In this document: one piece after another, positions 49,717-57,361 of the stretch
How the letters are laid out: every line of letters starts with the position of its first letter
How positions within the stretch are numbered: the stretch's first letter is position 1
Assembly (NCBI RefSeq): GCF_030286045.1
Contig: NZ_CP127390.1
Span: forward strand, 682,001 to 746,000
Direction of reading: 5' to 3'
DNA length: 64,000 nt
DNA from: Propionimicrobium sp. PCR01-08-3
GTDB lineage: Bacteria; Actinomycetota; Actinomycetes; Propionibacteriales; Propionibacteriaceae
Notes under the pieces: generated by a model
Database searches by the model: none
What the model was told of the DNA's origin: nothing
Seen by the model: the letters and a program-made list of their open reading frames with translations, nothing else
Made by a program: the position numbers and the translations under genes

Positions 49717-51181
49717 ATGGCCAGTCACGCGAAAGAGACCGCCGCGCCGGGCGAGCTGGTGCCGGTGAAGTTGAGCCGCCTCGCCCGTCGGGGCGTCCTG
49801 TTGGGGTTGTCAGTCGCTCAACTCGTCACCCTCGGCATCGGCGGCCTCACCCTGATCGGCGCGTTCTACGCCGACGGCGGGATGCTGCTCGCTTACACCG
49901 CCCCCGTCTGGCTGCTCTGCGCGGCATTGACCTGGATACCTGTCGGCGGGCGTCCGGTCGTGGAGTGGCTGCCGGTCACGTTCTGGTGGCTGTGGCGGGT
50001 CACGGGCGGGCAGGTGCTCTACCGCCGCCGCATCGTCCGGCCTCGTCCCGCCGGCACCCTCGCGTTGCCCGGCGACGTGGCGAGGCTCCGCGAGTACACC
50101 GACCCAGAGACTGGGGCGTGCATGATCCACGACCCCCACGCCGCCACACTCACGGTGGTCTGCGAGGTGACGCACCCCGCCTTCGTGCTCCTCGATCCGG
50201 GCGAGCAGGAGCGCCGTGTCACGACCTGGGGCCGCGCGTTGGCGACGGTGTGCCGTTCCGGGAGGATCGCGACCCTGCAAGTCCTCGAACGCACCCTGCC
50301 CGACTCGGGCACGGGGCTGGCGGAGTGGTGGACCGCGCACGGCACCCCGGACGGCTCGTGGGCCGCCGACACCTACGCCGAGCTGATCGAGCGTGCCGGC
50401 CCTGCCGGGGAACGGCACGCCACCACCATCAGCCTGTCGCTGGACATGAAGGCCGCCGCCCGGCAGATCAGGACCGCCGGTGGCGGCATCAAGGGCGCCG
50501 CCGGCGTGCTGCGGCAGGAGATGTCCACGCTGGTATCCGCGTTGCGGTCGTCCGACCTCGCCCCGTCCGGCTGGCTCGACGCCGGCCAGATCGCCGTCAT
50601 CCTCCGCTCCGCCTACGACCCGGCGGTCACCGTTGGAGCGGCACGGGCAGATCGGCTGCGACCTCGCCACCGCCGGCCCGGTCGCAGTCACCGAAACTTG
50701 GGGCAACCTGCGCACCGACTCCGCCCATCACGCCGTGCTCTGGGTCTCCGAGTGGCCGCGAAGCCTTGTCTATCCCGGCTTCGCCGCCCCGATCCTGCTC
50801 TCCACCGGCATCCAGCGGGCCGTTTCACTGATCTACACGCCGATGCGCTCCGACCAGGCCGCCCGCGACATCCGCCGCAAGAAGGTCGAATACATCTCGG
50901 ATGCCGCACAGCGCGCCCATCTCGGGCAGATCGAGGATGCCTCCCAATCAGCGGAGTTCCAAGACGTGCTGCAACAGGAAGCCGACCTCACCGCCGGGCA
51001 CGGTGTCTTGCGCGTGACCGGCCTCATCAGCGTGTCGGCACCGAGCATCGACGACCTCGAAGCCGCCGTCGCCGCGATCACCCAAGCCGCCATCCAAAGC
51101 TCCTGCGAAACGAGGCGGCTCGTTGGCCAGCAAGCCGCCGCGTTCACGGCGGCGGCGTTGCCGCTGTGCCGCACCGTCTGA
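49717..51181 (+). pseudogene. SCO6880-family transfer protein, frameshifted
   Basis: The first 307 residues read normally: KLSRLARRGVLLGLSVAQLV and a second helix, then a soluble domain ending at SAYDPAVTV. Near 50635 the frame changes by one base and the protein continues in the next frame: LERHGQIGCDLATAGPVAVT, LRTDSAHHAVLWVSEWPRS and QSSCETRRLVGQQAAAF, to a stop at 51181. Joined, the parts give about 488 residues, the usual length of SCO6880 proteins, which belong to the transfer apparatus. Frame 1 alone runs on to 51348 with a nonsense Arg/Pro-rich tail. Sequencing error is possible. Confidence 0.82.
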
Positions 51182-51189
51182 ACCCAATC

Positions 51190-51205
51190 GTGCACCTGGC
51201 CGGTG
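51190..51205 (+). promoter_or_regulatory. ICE leader motif, site 6
   Basis: GTGCACCTGGCCGGTG, 47 bases before the ATG at 51237, which is preceded by GAAGGAGCCGGTC. Eight bases after the SCO6880 stop. Confidence 0.6.
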
Positions 51206-51236
51206 TCCACACCACTGATGAACGAAGGAGCCGGTC

Positions 51237-52040
51237 ATGCCGACCTTTGACAACCCCCTCGCTGACGCCGCCGAAGCCTCCGAGGCGCTGCGTGGTTTGG
51301 CGCACGCGACCCGAAGCTGGGATGACCCCGCCGACACCTACCGGGTGATCGGTGAACTGGCCGCCGGCGTGCGATCCCTGCACCAGATACTCGGGCAGCT
51401 CGCCACCGCCCATTCGCGCCGCCACGACCAAGTGAGCACCGACGACGGCGACCGGGCCGCCGGAGCACAGGCCGCGCTCGCCGCCGCCGCCGGGTTCGAG
51501 CGGGCCGCCGCACTGATCGACCAGGCCGACGATCAACTCTCGGCCGCGTTCGTGCAATCGGGCCGGATCGTCTGGCACCCGCGCCCGATCCCGGCCGAGC
51601 GGTGGATCACCGTCGTGTTCCTGCAAGGCGAGGAAGCCGACCGACCGTTGCGCATCCTCGGCGAGCTGGGGCACGTCGACGCGGTGGACTACCTCGCCCA
51701 GTGGGACTACGGAGACGAGACCACCCAAGCCGCGCTCGAGAACGGGTACGTCTACGACGAACCCGGCGCCGGCACCAACGACCGGGTGATGCCCTCGGGT
51801 GACTACGCCTTGGTCGTCAACCCGCACCTCGGCTACGTCTCCCTCCTGCGCCGCCACACCGAACCCGCCCCGGAGACCGACGAGCCCGAAAGCCCAACGC
51901 CCACGCAGGGTGGCCCCGAACTGCTGATGTCGTACTCGTCGCCGGGCGCACCGAGACGGACGACAACGCCGCCGAAGCAGGAGGCGTCATGGTTCGAACC
52001 GGCCAAGATCACGGCCGTCAAGCAGGCACGAGGCCTGTGA
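51237..52040 (+). CDS. ICE hypothetical protein
   Basis: A 267-aa soluble protein. The first 105 residues are helical (DAAEASEALRGLAHATRSWD, then GFERAAALIDQADDQLSAAF). The second part is a mixed domain (WITVVFLQGEEADRPLRILG, then DYALVVNPHLGYVSLLRR). It may represent two small ICE proteins joined together. GAAGGAG precedes the ATG. It is encoded immediately before virB4, three bases apart, so a role in transfer is likely but not known. Confidence 0.75.
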   Translation: MPTFDNPLADAAEASEALRGLAHATRSWDDPADTYRVIGELAAGVRSLHQILGQLATAHSRRHDQVSTDDGDRAAGAQAALAAAAGFERAAALIDQADDQLSAAFVQSGRIVWHPRPIPAERWITVVFLQGEEADRPLRILGELGHVDAVDYLAQWDYGDETTQAALENGYVYDEPGAGTNDRVMPSGDYALVVNPHLGYVSLLRRHTEPAPETDEPESPTPTQGGPELLMSYSSPGAPRRTTTPPKQEASWFEPAKITAVKQARGL

Positions 52041-52042
52041 CG

Positions 52043-53521
52043 ATGAGCGCGGAGCAGGAGAAGCTGCACACCTCGGTGCTCGTCGCTCCCGCGTCGGAGC
52101 GGCGCAAGTACCGCAAGCAGCGCCGGCAGGCCGCCGCCCGGCTGGTCGCCGAGCAACGTCGCGTCGAGGTCGAAGCCGCCAAGACGAAGGCCGAGGCTGA
52201 GCGGGCGGAGCGGCGGGCCACGACGTATCTGCCGAAGTCCGGCGAACCCGGCCCGGCGGCGCTCAGGACACCGGGCAGGTTCCGGCTTCCGCGCCATCAG
52301 GACACCAGCGCGGTGCTGGCGGCGCAGTATCCGTTCCTCGCCGAAGGCGGCCTGGGCAGCCAGGGCGTGTTCGTTGGGCAGGACATGTACTCCGGCGGGA
52401 GCTTCGTCTATGACCCGTGGGAGTTGTACCGGCGGGGTGTCATCACCGCGCCGAACATGATCCTCGCCGGGATCGTCGGCTCCGGGAAGTCCAGCCTCGC
52501 CAAGTCGCTCTACACTCGGTCGTTGCCATTCGGTCGCAGGGTCTATGTCCCGTGCGACCCCAAGGGTGAGCACACCGCCGTCGCGGAAGCGGTCGGCGGA
52601 AAGGCCATCGTTCTCGGCCACGGGCTGCGCACCCGGCTGAACCCGCTCGATGAGGGCCACCGGCCCTCGGGTCTGTCGGATCGGGAGTGGGCGTCCACGT
52701 TGGCATCGCGGCGTCGTGAGCTGCTGGGCGCGCTCGCGGAGACCGTGCTCGGGCGGGGTCTGTCGCCGTTGGAGCACACCGCCATCGACACCGCCCTCAC
52801 GGCGACGGTGCGAGATGCGGAGGTGCCGATCCTGCCGATGGTCGTGGACCGTCTACTCACCCCAGCACCCGACGTTGACGAGGACGGGCGGCTGGCGGAA
52901 GATGGCCGGCTCGTCGCTCACGCGCTGCGCCGCCTCGTCGGCGGTGACCTGGCCGGCCTGTTCGATGGCCCCTCGACGGTGCGGTTCGACCCGTCGTTGC
53001 CGATGGTGAGCCTCGACCTCAGCCGGGTCGCGGAGAACGCCGCCCTCCTGAGCGTGTTGATGACCTGCGCGTCGGCATGGATGGAAGCGGCGCTGATGGA
53101 CCCCGATGGCGGGAAACGCTGGATGATCTATGACGAAGCCTGGCGCCTCATGGCCCACCCCGCGCTGCTGCGCCGGATGGATGCGCAATGGCGGCTCGCC
53201 CGCCACTACGGGCTGGCAAACATGCTCGTCTTCCACAAGCTCTCCGACCTCGACAACGTGGGCGATCAGGGCTCGGCCATGCGCTCCCTGGCGAGCAGCC
53301 TGCTCGCCAATGCCGAGACGCGCGTGATCTACCGGCAAGAGTCCGACCAGCTCTCCCTCACCGCCAAGACCCTCGGCCTGACCGGCACCGAACAGCACCT
53401 CCTACCCGGACTCGGCACCGGGCAAGGGCTCTGGCGCATCAAAGAACGCTCCTTCGTCGTCCAACACCAGATGCACCCCGATGAGTTGGCCTTGTTCGAC
53501 ACCACCACCCGGATGATCTAG
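52043..53521 (+). CDS. VirB4-type ATPase of the transfer apparatus
   Basis: 492 residues from ATG 52043. A basic N-terminus with a coiled-coil-like stretch (AEQRRVEVEAAKTKAEAERA) is followed by the ATPase: Walker A LAGIVGSGKSSLAKS near residue 155, Walker B RWMIYDEAWRLM near 360, then ANAETRVIYRQESDQLSLTA. The protein powers assembly and substrate movement in the secretion channel. It lacks the long N-terminal VirB4 domain, as is usual in these elements. Two bases separate it from the previous stop. Confidence 0.92.
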   Translation: MSAEQEKLHTSVLVAPASERRKYRKQRRQAAARLVAEQRRVEVEAAKTKAEAERAERRATTYLPKSGEPGPAALRTPGRFRLPRHQDTSAVLAAQYPFLAEGGLGSQGVFVGQDMYSGGSFVYDPWELYRRGVITAPNMILAGIVGSGKSSLAKSLYTRSLPFGRRVYVPCDPKGEHTAVAEAVGGKAIVLGHGLRTRLNPLDEGHRPSGLSDREWASTLASRRRELLGALAETVLGRGLSPLEHTAIDTALTATVRDAEVPILPMVVDRLLTPAPDVDEDGRLAEDGRLVAHALRRLVGGDLAGLFDGPSTVRFDPSLPMVSLDLSRVAENAALLSVLMTCASAWMEAALMDPDGGKRWMIYDEAWRLMAHPALLRRMDAQWRLARHYGLANMLVFHKLSDLDNVGDQGSAMRSLASSLLANAETRVIYRQESDQLSLTAKTLGLTGTEQHLLPGLGTGQGLWRIKERSFVVQHQMHPDELALFDTTTRMI

Positions 53522-53532
53522 CGATTCAGCGG

Positions 53533-53547
53533 GTGCACCTGCCGGGC
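53533..53547 (+). promoter_or_regulatory. ICE leader motif, site 7
   Basis: GTGCACCTGCCGGGC, directly before the ATG at 53548. With site 4 it shares the sequence GTGCACCTGNCGGGCATGAAG. Confidence 0.6.
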
Positions 53548-54069
53548 ATGAAGCGAAGCGAACCCGACCAGCCGCCCGTCAACATCCCGACCGTCGTGCT
53601 CACGGTGCACGAGGACGGCATTCTGACCGCCACCCTCGACAGCACACCGCTGACGCCGCCTCAGTGGGCGCCACCGTGGCGACGTGAGTCGTTCCCGCAG
53701 ATCATCGACCAGGCCAGCAACGACCGCACCCGCCCCATCCGCGTCGAGGTCCGCGAAGCAGACGGCTCAGTGTTCACCGACCTCATCACCGCACGACCCC
53801 GCCGCGCCCTCCCTGAACCGGAGCAGACGGTCGAGGCGAAGCCCACGCCGGCCCTGCCGGTGTTCCATCAGGTCGAGGGCGACGGGTTCGTGCCCGGCGA
53901 GGATGTCGCGGTCGCGATCATCACCGGCCACACCGACGCCGCGTACACCGGCACCGCCCGCGCCCTCATCGACCCCACCAACCCGCTCCCAGAGCAGACG
54001 ACAGGGCGATTCGAGGTGCTGCTGCTCGGACGTATCTCGGGTGCCACGGTGATCCGGCGGCTGCCATGA
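53548..54069 (+). CDS. ICE hypothetical protein
   Basis: About 173 residues. The N-terminal half is beta-type (TVVLTVHEDGILTATLDS, then PIRVEVREADGSVFTDLI), and the C-terminal half is similar (DVAVAIITGHTDAAYTGTAR, then GRFEVLLLGRISGATVI). No membrane segment. It is coupled to the VirD4 gene by ATGA overlap, so it may be a partner of the coupling protein. The family is not recognised. Confidence 0.75.
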   Translation: MKRSEPDQPPVNIPTVVLTVHEDGILTATLDSTPLTPPQWAPPWRRESFPQIIDQASNDRTRPIRVEVREADGSVFTDLITARPRRALPEPEQTVEAKPTPALPVFHQVEGDGFVPGEDVAVAIITGHTDAAYTGTARALIDPTNPLPEQTTGRFEVLLLGRISGATVIRRLP

Positions 54070-55844
54070 CCGGCGAAGGCCGGCAGACCGGATCGTTCGG
54101 GGACGAGCTGACCAACGCCGCCATGATCGGCCTGGTCGCCCTCTTCGGAGTCGCGCTCGTCCTCCGCGCCGCCGGCACGATCACCGCCTGGCTCACCGGC
54201 ACCCCTCAGCCCGAAGGCGGACTCGCGGCCGGGGTCGGGGTGCTGGTACATCCCGGCGACCCCGGCACCGCGCTCGACGCGGACGGTTTGAACCCGGTCG
54301 TCTACTGGGTCGTGACCGGAGCCATGCTCACGCTCCTCATAGCACTCGTGGTGTTCGTGTGGGTGCGGGTGCGTCGCTTCACGCACCGGGCCGAGCAAGA
54401 CCCGCGCCGGATGGCCGGGATCGCGACCCGCCACGAAGTCGCTACCGCGGCATCGGAGAAGGCGCTACTGCGACGCGCCGGGAACCTCCGACCCGGCCTG
54501 ACCGACCCGAAACCAACCGATGTCGGGTACCGGCTCGGTTCCTCGAAAGGCGTGGGCGTGTGGGCGTCGGTGGAGGACTCAATCATGGTCATCGGCCCGC
54601 CCCGCTCCGGCAAGGGCCTGCACCTGGTGATCCCGGCGATCCTCGACGCACCAGGCGCCGTCGTCGTCACCAGCACCCGGCCCGACAACCTGACTGCGAC
54701 CCTGCGCGCCCGCCGCCGGATCGGCCCGGTGGCGATCTTCGACCCCCAGCACTTGGCCGAGGGCCTGCCTGCCGGGCTGCGCTGGTCGCCGATCCGGGGG
54801 TGTGAGTCGCCACAGACAGCGATGATCCGCGCCACTGGCCTAGCCGCCGGCACTGGCTTGTCCGCCGGCGGGGTCGATAGTGGCGGGTTCTGGGAAGGGA
54901 AGACGAGAGCCGCGTTGCAGGCTTTGCTGCACGCGGCGGCGATCGACAACCGGCCACCCGCCGAACTGTTCCGCTGGACCCTCGACCCCACCGCCGCCGC
55001 GGATGCGGTGGCAATCCTGACCGGCTCCACTCGCGCCGCGACCGGATGGGCCGAGTCCTTGGAGGCGATGATCGACTCCGACCCCCGCACTCGCGACTCC
55101 ATCTGGCAAGGCGTGTCCCTCGCTCTTGGATCGCTGGCTGATCCGCGCGTCCTCGACGCCGTATCGCCAGCCGAGGGAGAAGGGTTCGACCCCGAAGCGT
55201 TCATCCGCGATCGCGGAACCCTGTTCCTGTTGGCGACCGGCTCGGGTGCCGGAGCATCTGCGGCGCTGGTGGCTGCGTTGGTGGAAGACCTCATCGAGAC
55301 TGCCCGCCGTCTCGCCGCACGCTCACCCGGTGCCCGGCTCGATCCGCCGATGCTGCTGGCGCTGGACGAGATAGCCAACCTCTCACCCCTGCCGTCGCTG
55401 CCGACGCTGATGGCCGAAGGCGGTGGGTCGGGGATCACCACCATGCCCGTCTTGCAGTCGCTCGCCCAAGCGCGGGACAAGTGGAACGAGCACCAAGCCA
55501 ACGCGATCTGGGACGCGAGCATCGTGAAAGTCATCCTCGGTGGCGCGTCCAACTCCCGCGACCTGCAAGACCTGAGTGCCCTGGTCGGGGAACGCGACGA
55601 GTACACCGACTCGGTGACGCTGGGCGATCACGGCACGCGCTCCAACCAGCGATCCGTGCGCCGCGTTCCGATCTTCCCACCCGACCGCATCCGCCGGCTG
55701 CCGTTCGGTACCGGGGTCGTGCTGCTGCGCTCCGCACCACCCATCGTCGCCGACCTGTATCCCTGGCCGAAGCGTGCTGATGCCGACCAGCTCAAAGCCG
55801 ACCGTGCAGAGATTGAAGCCCTCCTGCGTCGCACTGAGAACTGA
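54066..55844 (+). CDS. VirD4/TraG-type coupling protein
   Basis: A 592-aa ATPase. Two N-terminal helices (MIGLVALFGVALVLRAAGTI; VTGAMLTLLIALVVFVWVRV) anchor it. The motor domain has Walker A VIGPPRSGKGLHLVIPAI near residue 182, Walker B MLLALDEIANLSPLPSL near 435 and SGITTMPVLQSLAQARDKW. It brings the relaxase-DNA complex to the channel and pumps the strand. Length and order match actinobacterial TraG-like proteins. Starts within the end of the previous gene (ATGA). Confidence 0.94.
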   Translation: MTGEGRQTGSFGDELTNAAMIGLVALFGVALVLRAAGTITAWLTGTPQPEGGLAAGVGVLVHPGDPGTALDADGLNPVVYWVVTGAMLTLLIALVVFVWVRVRRFTHRAEQDPRRMAGIATRHEVATAASEKALLRRAGNLRPGLTDPKPTDVGYRLGSSKGVGVWASVEDSIMVIGPPRSGKGLHLVIPAILDAPGAVVVTSTRPDNLTATLRARRRIGPVAIFDPQHLAEGLPAGLRWSPIRGCESPQTAMIRATGLAAGTGLSAGGVDSGGFWEGKTRAALQALLHAAAIDNRPPAELFRWTLDPTAAADAVAILTGSTRAATGWAESLEAMIDSDPRTRDSIWQGVSLALGSLADPRVLDAVSPAEGEGFDPEAFIRDRGTLFLLATGSGAGASAALVAALVEDLIETARRLAARSPGARLDPPMLLALDEIANLSPLPSLPTLMAEGGGSGITTMPVLQSLAQARDKWNEHQANAIWDASIVKVILGGASNSRDLQDLSALVGERDEYTDSVTLGDHGTRSNQRSVRRVPIFPPDRIRRLPFGTGVVLLRSAPPIVADLYPWPKRADADQLKADRAEIEALLRRTEN

Positions 55845-55857
55845 CCAGGAGGCGATC

Positions 55858-55873
55858 GCGCACCTTCCCGCCA
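55858..55873 (+). promoter_or_regulatory. ICE leader motif, variant (before ssb)
   Basis: GCGCACCTTCCCGCCA, 63 bases before the ATG at 55921, which is preceded by CAAGGACGCGATC, as before the dprA and ardC starts. Confidence 0.4.
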
Positions 55874-55920
55874 CAGCGGCCCGAGCATGACGGGCTGCGT
55901 GAGCAGACAAGGACGCGATC

Positions 55921-56382
55921 ATGACCATTCACACCCAGGAATCTGTTTCCGGGTTCGTCGCTTCGAGCCCGCAACTGACGCAGACCGAGAAGGGCGACGC
56001 AAGGCTCTACTTCCGCTTCGGGCAGGAGCACTTCCGCAAGGAGGACGACGGTTCCTTCACGCAGTTGGAGACCACCTTCCATCACCTGGTGATGTTCGGG
56101 CGATCCGCCAACCACGCACATGATCGCTTCCGCAAGGGCGACAACTTCATCGCCGAGGGCTACACCCGCTCGGTCAACTACGAGCGCGACGGCCAGGCCG
56201 TCGAGAGCGAAGAGTTCACCGCAAGGAAGATCGGCCACGACACCGCCCGGACCCGCTACGACGTCGACCGGTCGCCCCGGCGCAACGGACCTGAGCAGGA
56301 GGCGCCGGCGCGGGATGCCTCGGCATTCACCAGCCCCGCACCGAGTCGGCAGGCGACCACCGCGCCGGCAGTCGGAATGTGA
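55921..56382 (+). CDS. Single-stranded DNA-binding protein (ICE)
   Basis: A 153-aa OB-fold protein of the SSB family. SVSGFVASSPQLTQTEKGDA is the first strand pair, FHHLVMFGRSANHAHDRFRK the core, and KGDNFIAEGYTRSVNYERDG the usual later strand, matching the KGD region of SSB. The C-terminal 40 residues are disordered, without the acidic DDDIPF-type tip. It should coat transferred single strands. Its leader resembles that of dprA and ardC. Confidence 0.88.
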   Translation: MTIHTQESVSGFVASSPQLTQTEKGDARLYFRFGQEHFRKEDDGSFTQLETTFHHLVMFGRSANHAHDRFRKGDNFIAEGYTRSVNYERDGQAVESEEFTARKIGHDTARTRYDVDRSPRRNGPEQEAPARDASAFTSPAPSRQATTAPAVGM

Positions 56383-56392
56383 GGGGACCGAG

Positions 56393-56980
56393 ATGACCCC
56401 CATCGACAAGCCCCATCCCACGGCAAGATCGGAAGCACCCGACGAGTTCGATGACCGCCCGGTGTTCGATCCCGGCAACGATCTGCCCGGGCCACCGCGG
56501 CCGATCAACTGGAACCTGCTGTCGGCCGATGATCTGGAAGCCGAACTGCTCGAACTCAACCGCTGGGTCGATTGGCTCCGCCACACCTACGGACTTCCAG
56601 CCAGCGTGATCCCGCCGATGTGGCACCGCCACCCCGAACTCCTCTGGGAACTATCCGCGCTGCACCTGCACTGGCTGTGCGCCTACGACCCCGAGCAGAA
56701 CGGCTCAGCACCGCTGGGTTGGCACCGCGACTTCGCCGACGCCCGCCAGCGCCTCCGCGACTGGGTAGCCACCAGCGGCACCCGCCTGGACCGCGACCGC
56801 CCCACCCGCCAGACCGCCTGGCCCGGCGAAGCACCGGCCGAACCAGTGGAAGAGGTGCCCATCGCCGACCGCGACGAGGACTTTGTGCGGTACGTCCTCG
56901 ATGAAGTCGCCATCCGGCAGGCCGCCGAGGAAGCGTTCTTCGCTGGCGTCGATCCTGCGACGGGTGAGGTGAAGGACTGA
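56393..56980 (+). CDS. DUF4913 domain-containing protein
   Basis: 195 residues from ATG 56393, preceded by GAGGGGACC. The family core WVDWLRHTYGLPASVIPPMW, then HPELLWELSALHLHWLCAYD, is clear in residues 60-110, followed by LGWHRDFADARQRLRDWVAT. DUF4913 proteins are small, soluble and almost confined to actinobacterial conjugative elements, with unknown function. Its stop overlaps the next start (TGATG). The frame upstream to 56120 overlaps the SSB gene and is not real. Confidence 0.9.
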   Translation: MTPIDKPHPTARSEAPDEFDDRPVFDPGNDLPGPPRPINWNLLSADDLEAELLELNRWVDWLRHTYGLPASVIPPMWHRHPELLWELSALHLHWLCAYDPEQNGSAPLGWHRDFADARQRLRDWVATSGTRLDRDRPTRQTAWPGEAPAEPVEEVPIADRDEDFVRYVLDEVAIRQAAEEAFFAGVDPATGEVKD

Positions 56981-57183
56981 TGCCGCGCAAGTACGTCAGG
57001 AAGACCAACCGTCGGTCACGAGAGGAGCGGAACCTGTCGGTGCGCGCTGTGCGCAGAGAGACCCCCGACCTCGACAAGCTGACCGAGCTGCTGATCCGGT
57101 TCGCGCTCCAAGACTCTGGTGAACAGCGAGCCACACGGGCGCGGGAACACCGGGCTATGGCCGGTGTCAGCGACCCGTCGTAG
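56980..57183 (+). CDS. Small ICE protein of unknown function
   Basis: A 67-aa basic protein (RKYVRKTNRRSREERN) with a short helix TPDLDKLTELLIRFALQDSG that resembles NPDLHKLAQLFIGMAFARAD in the protein at 20242-20469. It closes the rightward array and overlaps the DUF4913 stop. The two similar proteins near opposite ends of the ICE may do the same job. Function unknown. Confidence 0.7.
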   Translation: MPRKYVRKTNRRSREERNLSVRAVRRETPDLDKLTELLIRFALQDSGEQRATRAREHRAMAGVSDPS

Positions 57184-57361
57184 AATGAAGGTGTCCGCCG
57201 TAGAGGTGAATGTTGTGGTCCTAATCCCCGCCGTCTCGGCGGGCACGCGAACTTGGCCGACCTGGGCCTCGTCCTACAGCCTTCGGGCTCTTCTCACAAT
57301 CAACATTCGCAGTTGACAGCTCTGCGGTGGGCGTCTGGACCACCACTCGCGGAGAAGAGCC
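57184..57361 (+). promoter_or_regulatory. Structured leader upstream of the integrase
   Basis: GAATGTTG (57208-57215) can pair with CAACATTC (57301-57308), enclosing two local hairpins: CCCGCCG/CGGCGGG near 57227-57243 and AGCC/GGCT near 57278-57288. TTGACA occurs at 57313-57318. The arrangement looks like a folded RNA leader controlling the integrase. No known RNA family is recognised. Confidence 0.4.

Noticed and set aside
54302-55606. 434-codon open frame on the minus strand
   Set aside because: Opposite the VirD4 coupling protein, whose Walker motifs fix the true frame.
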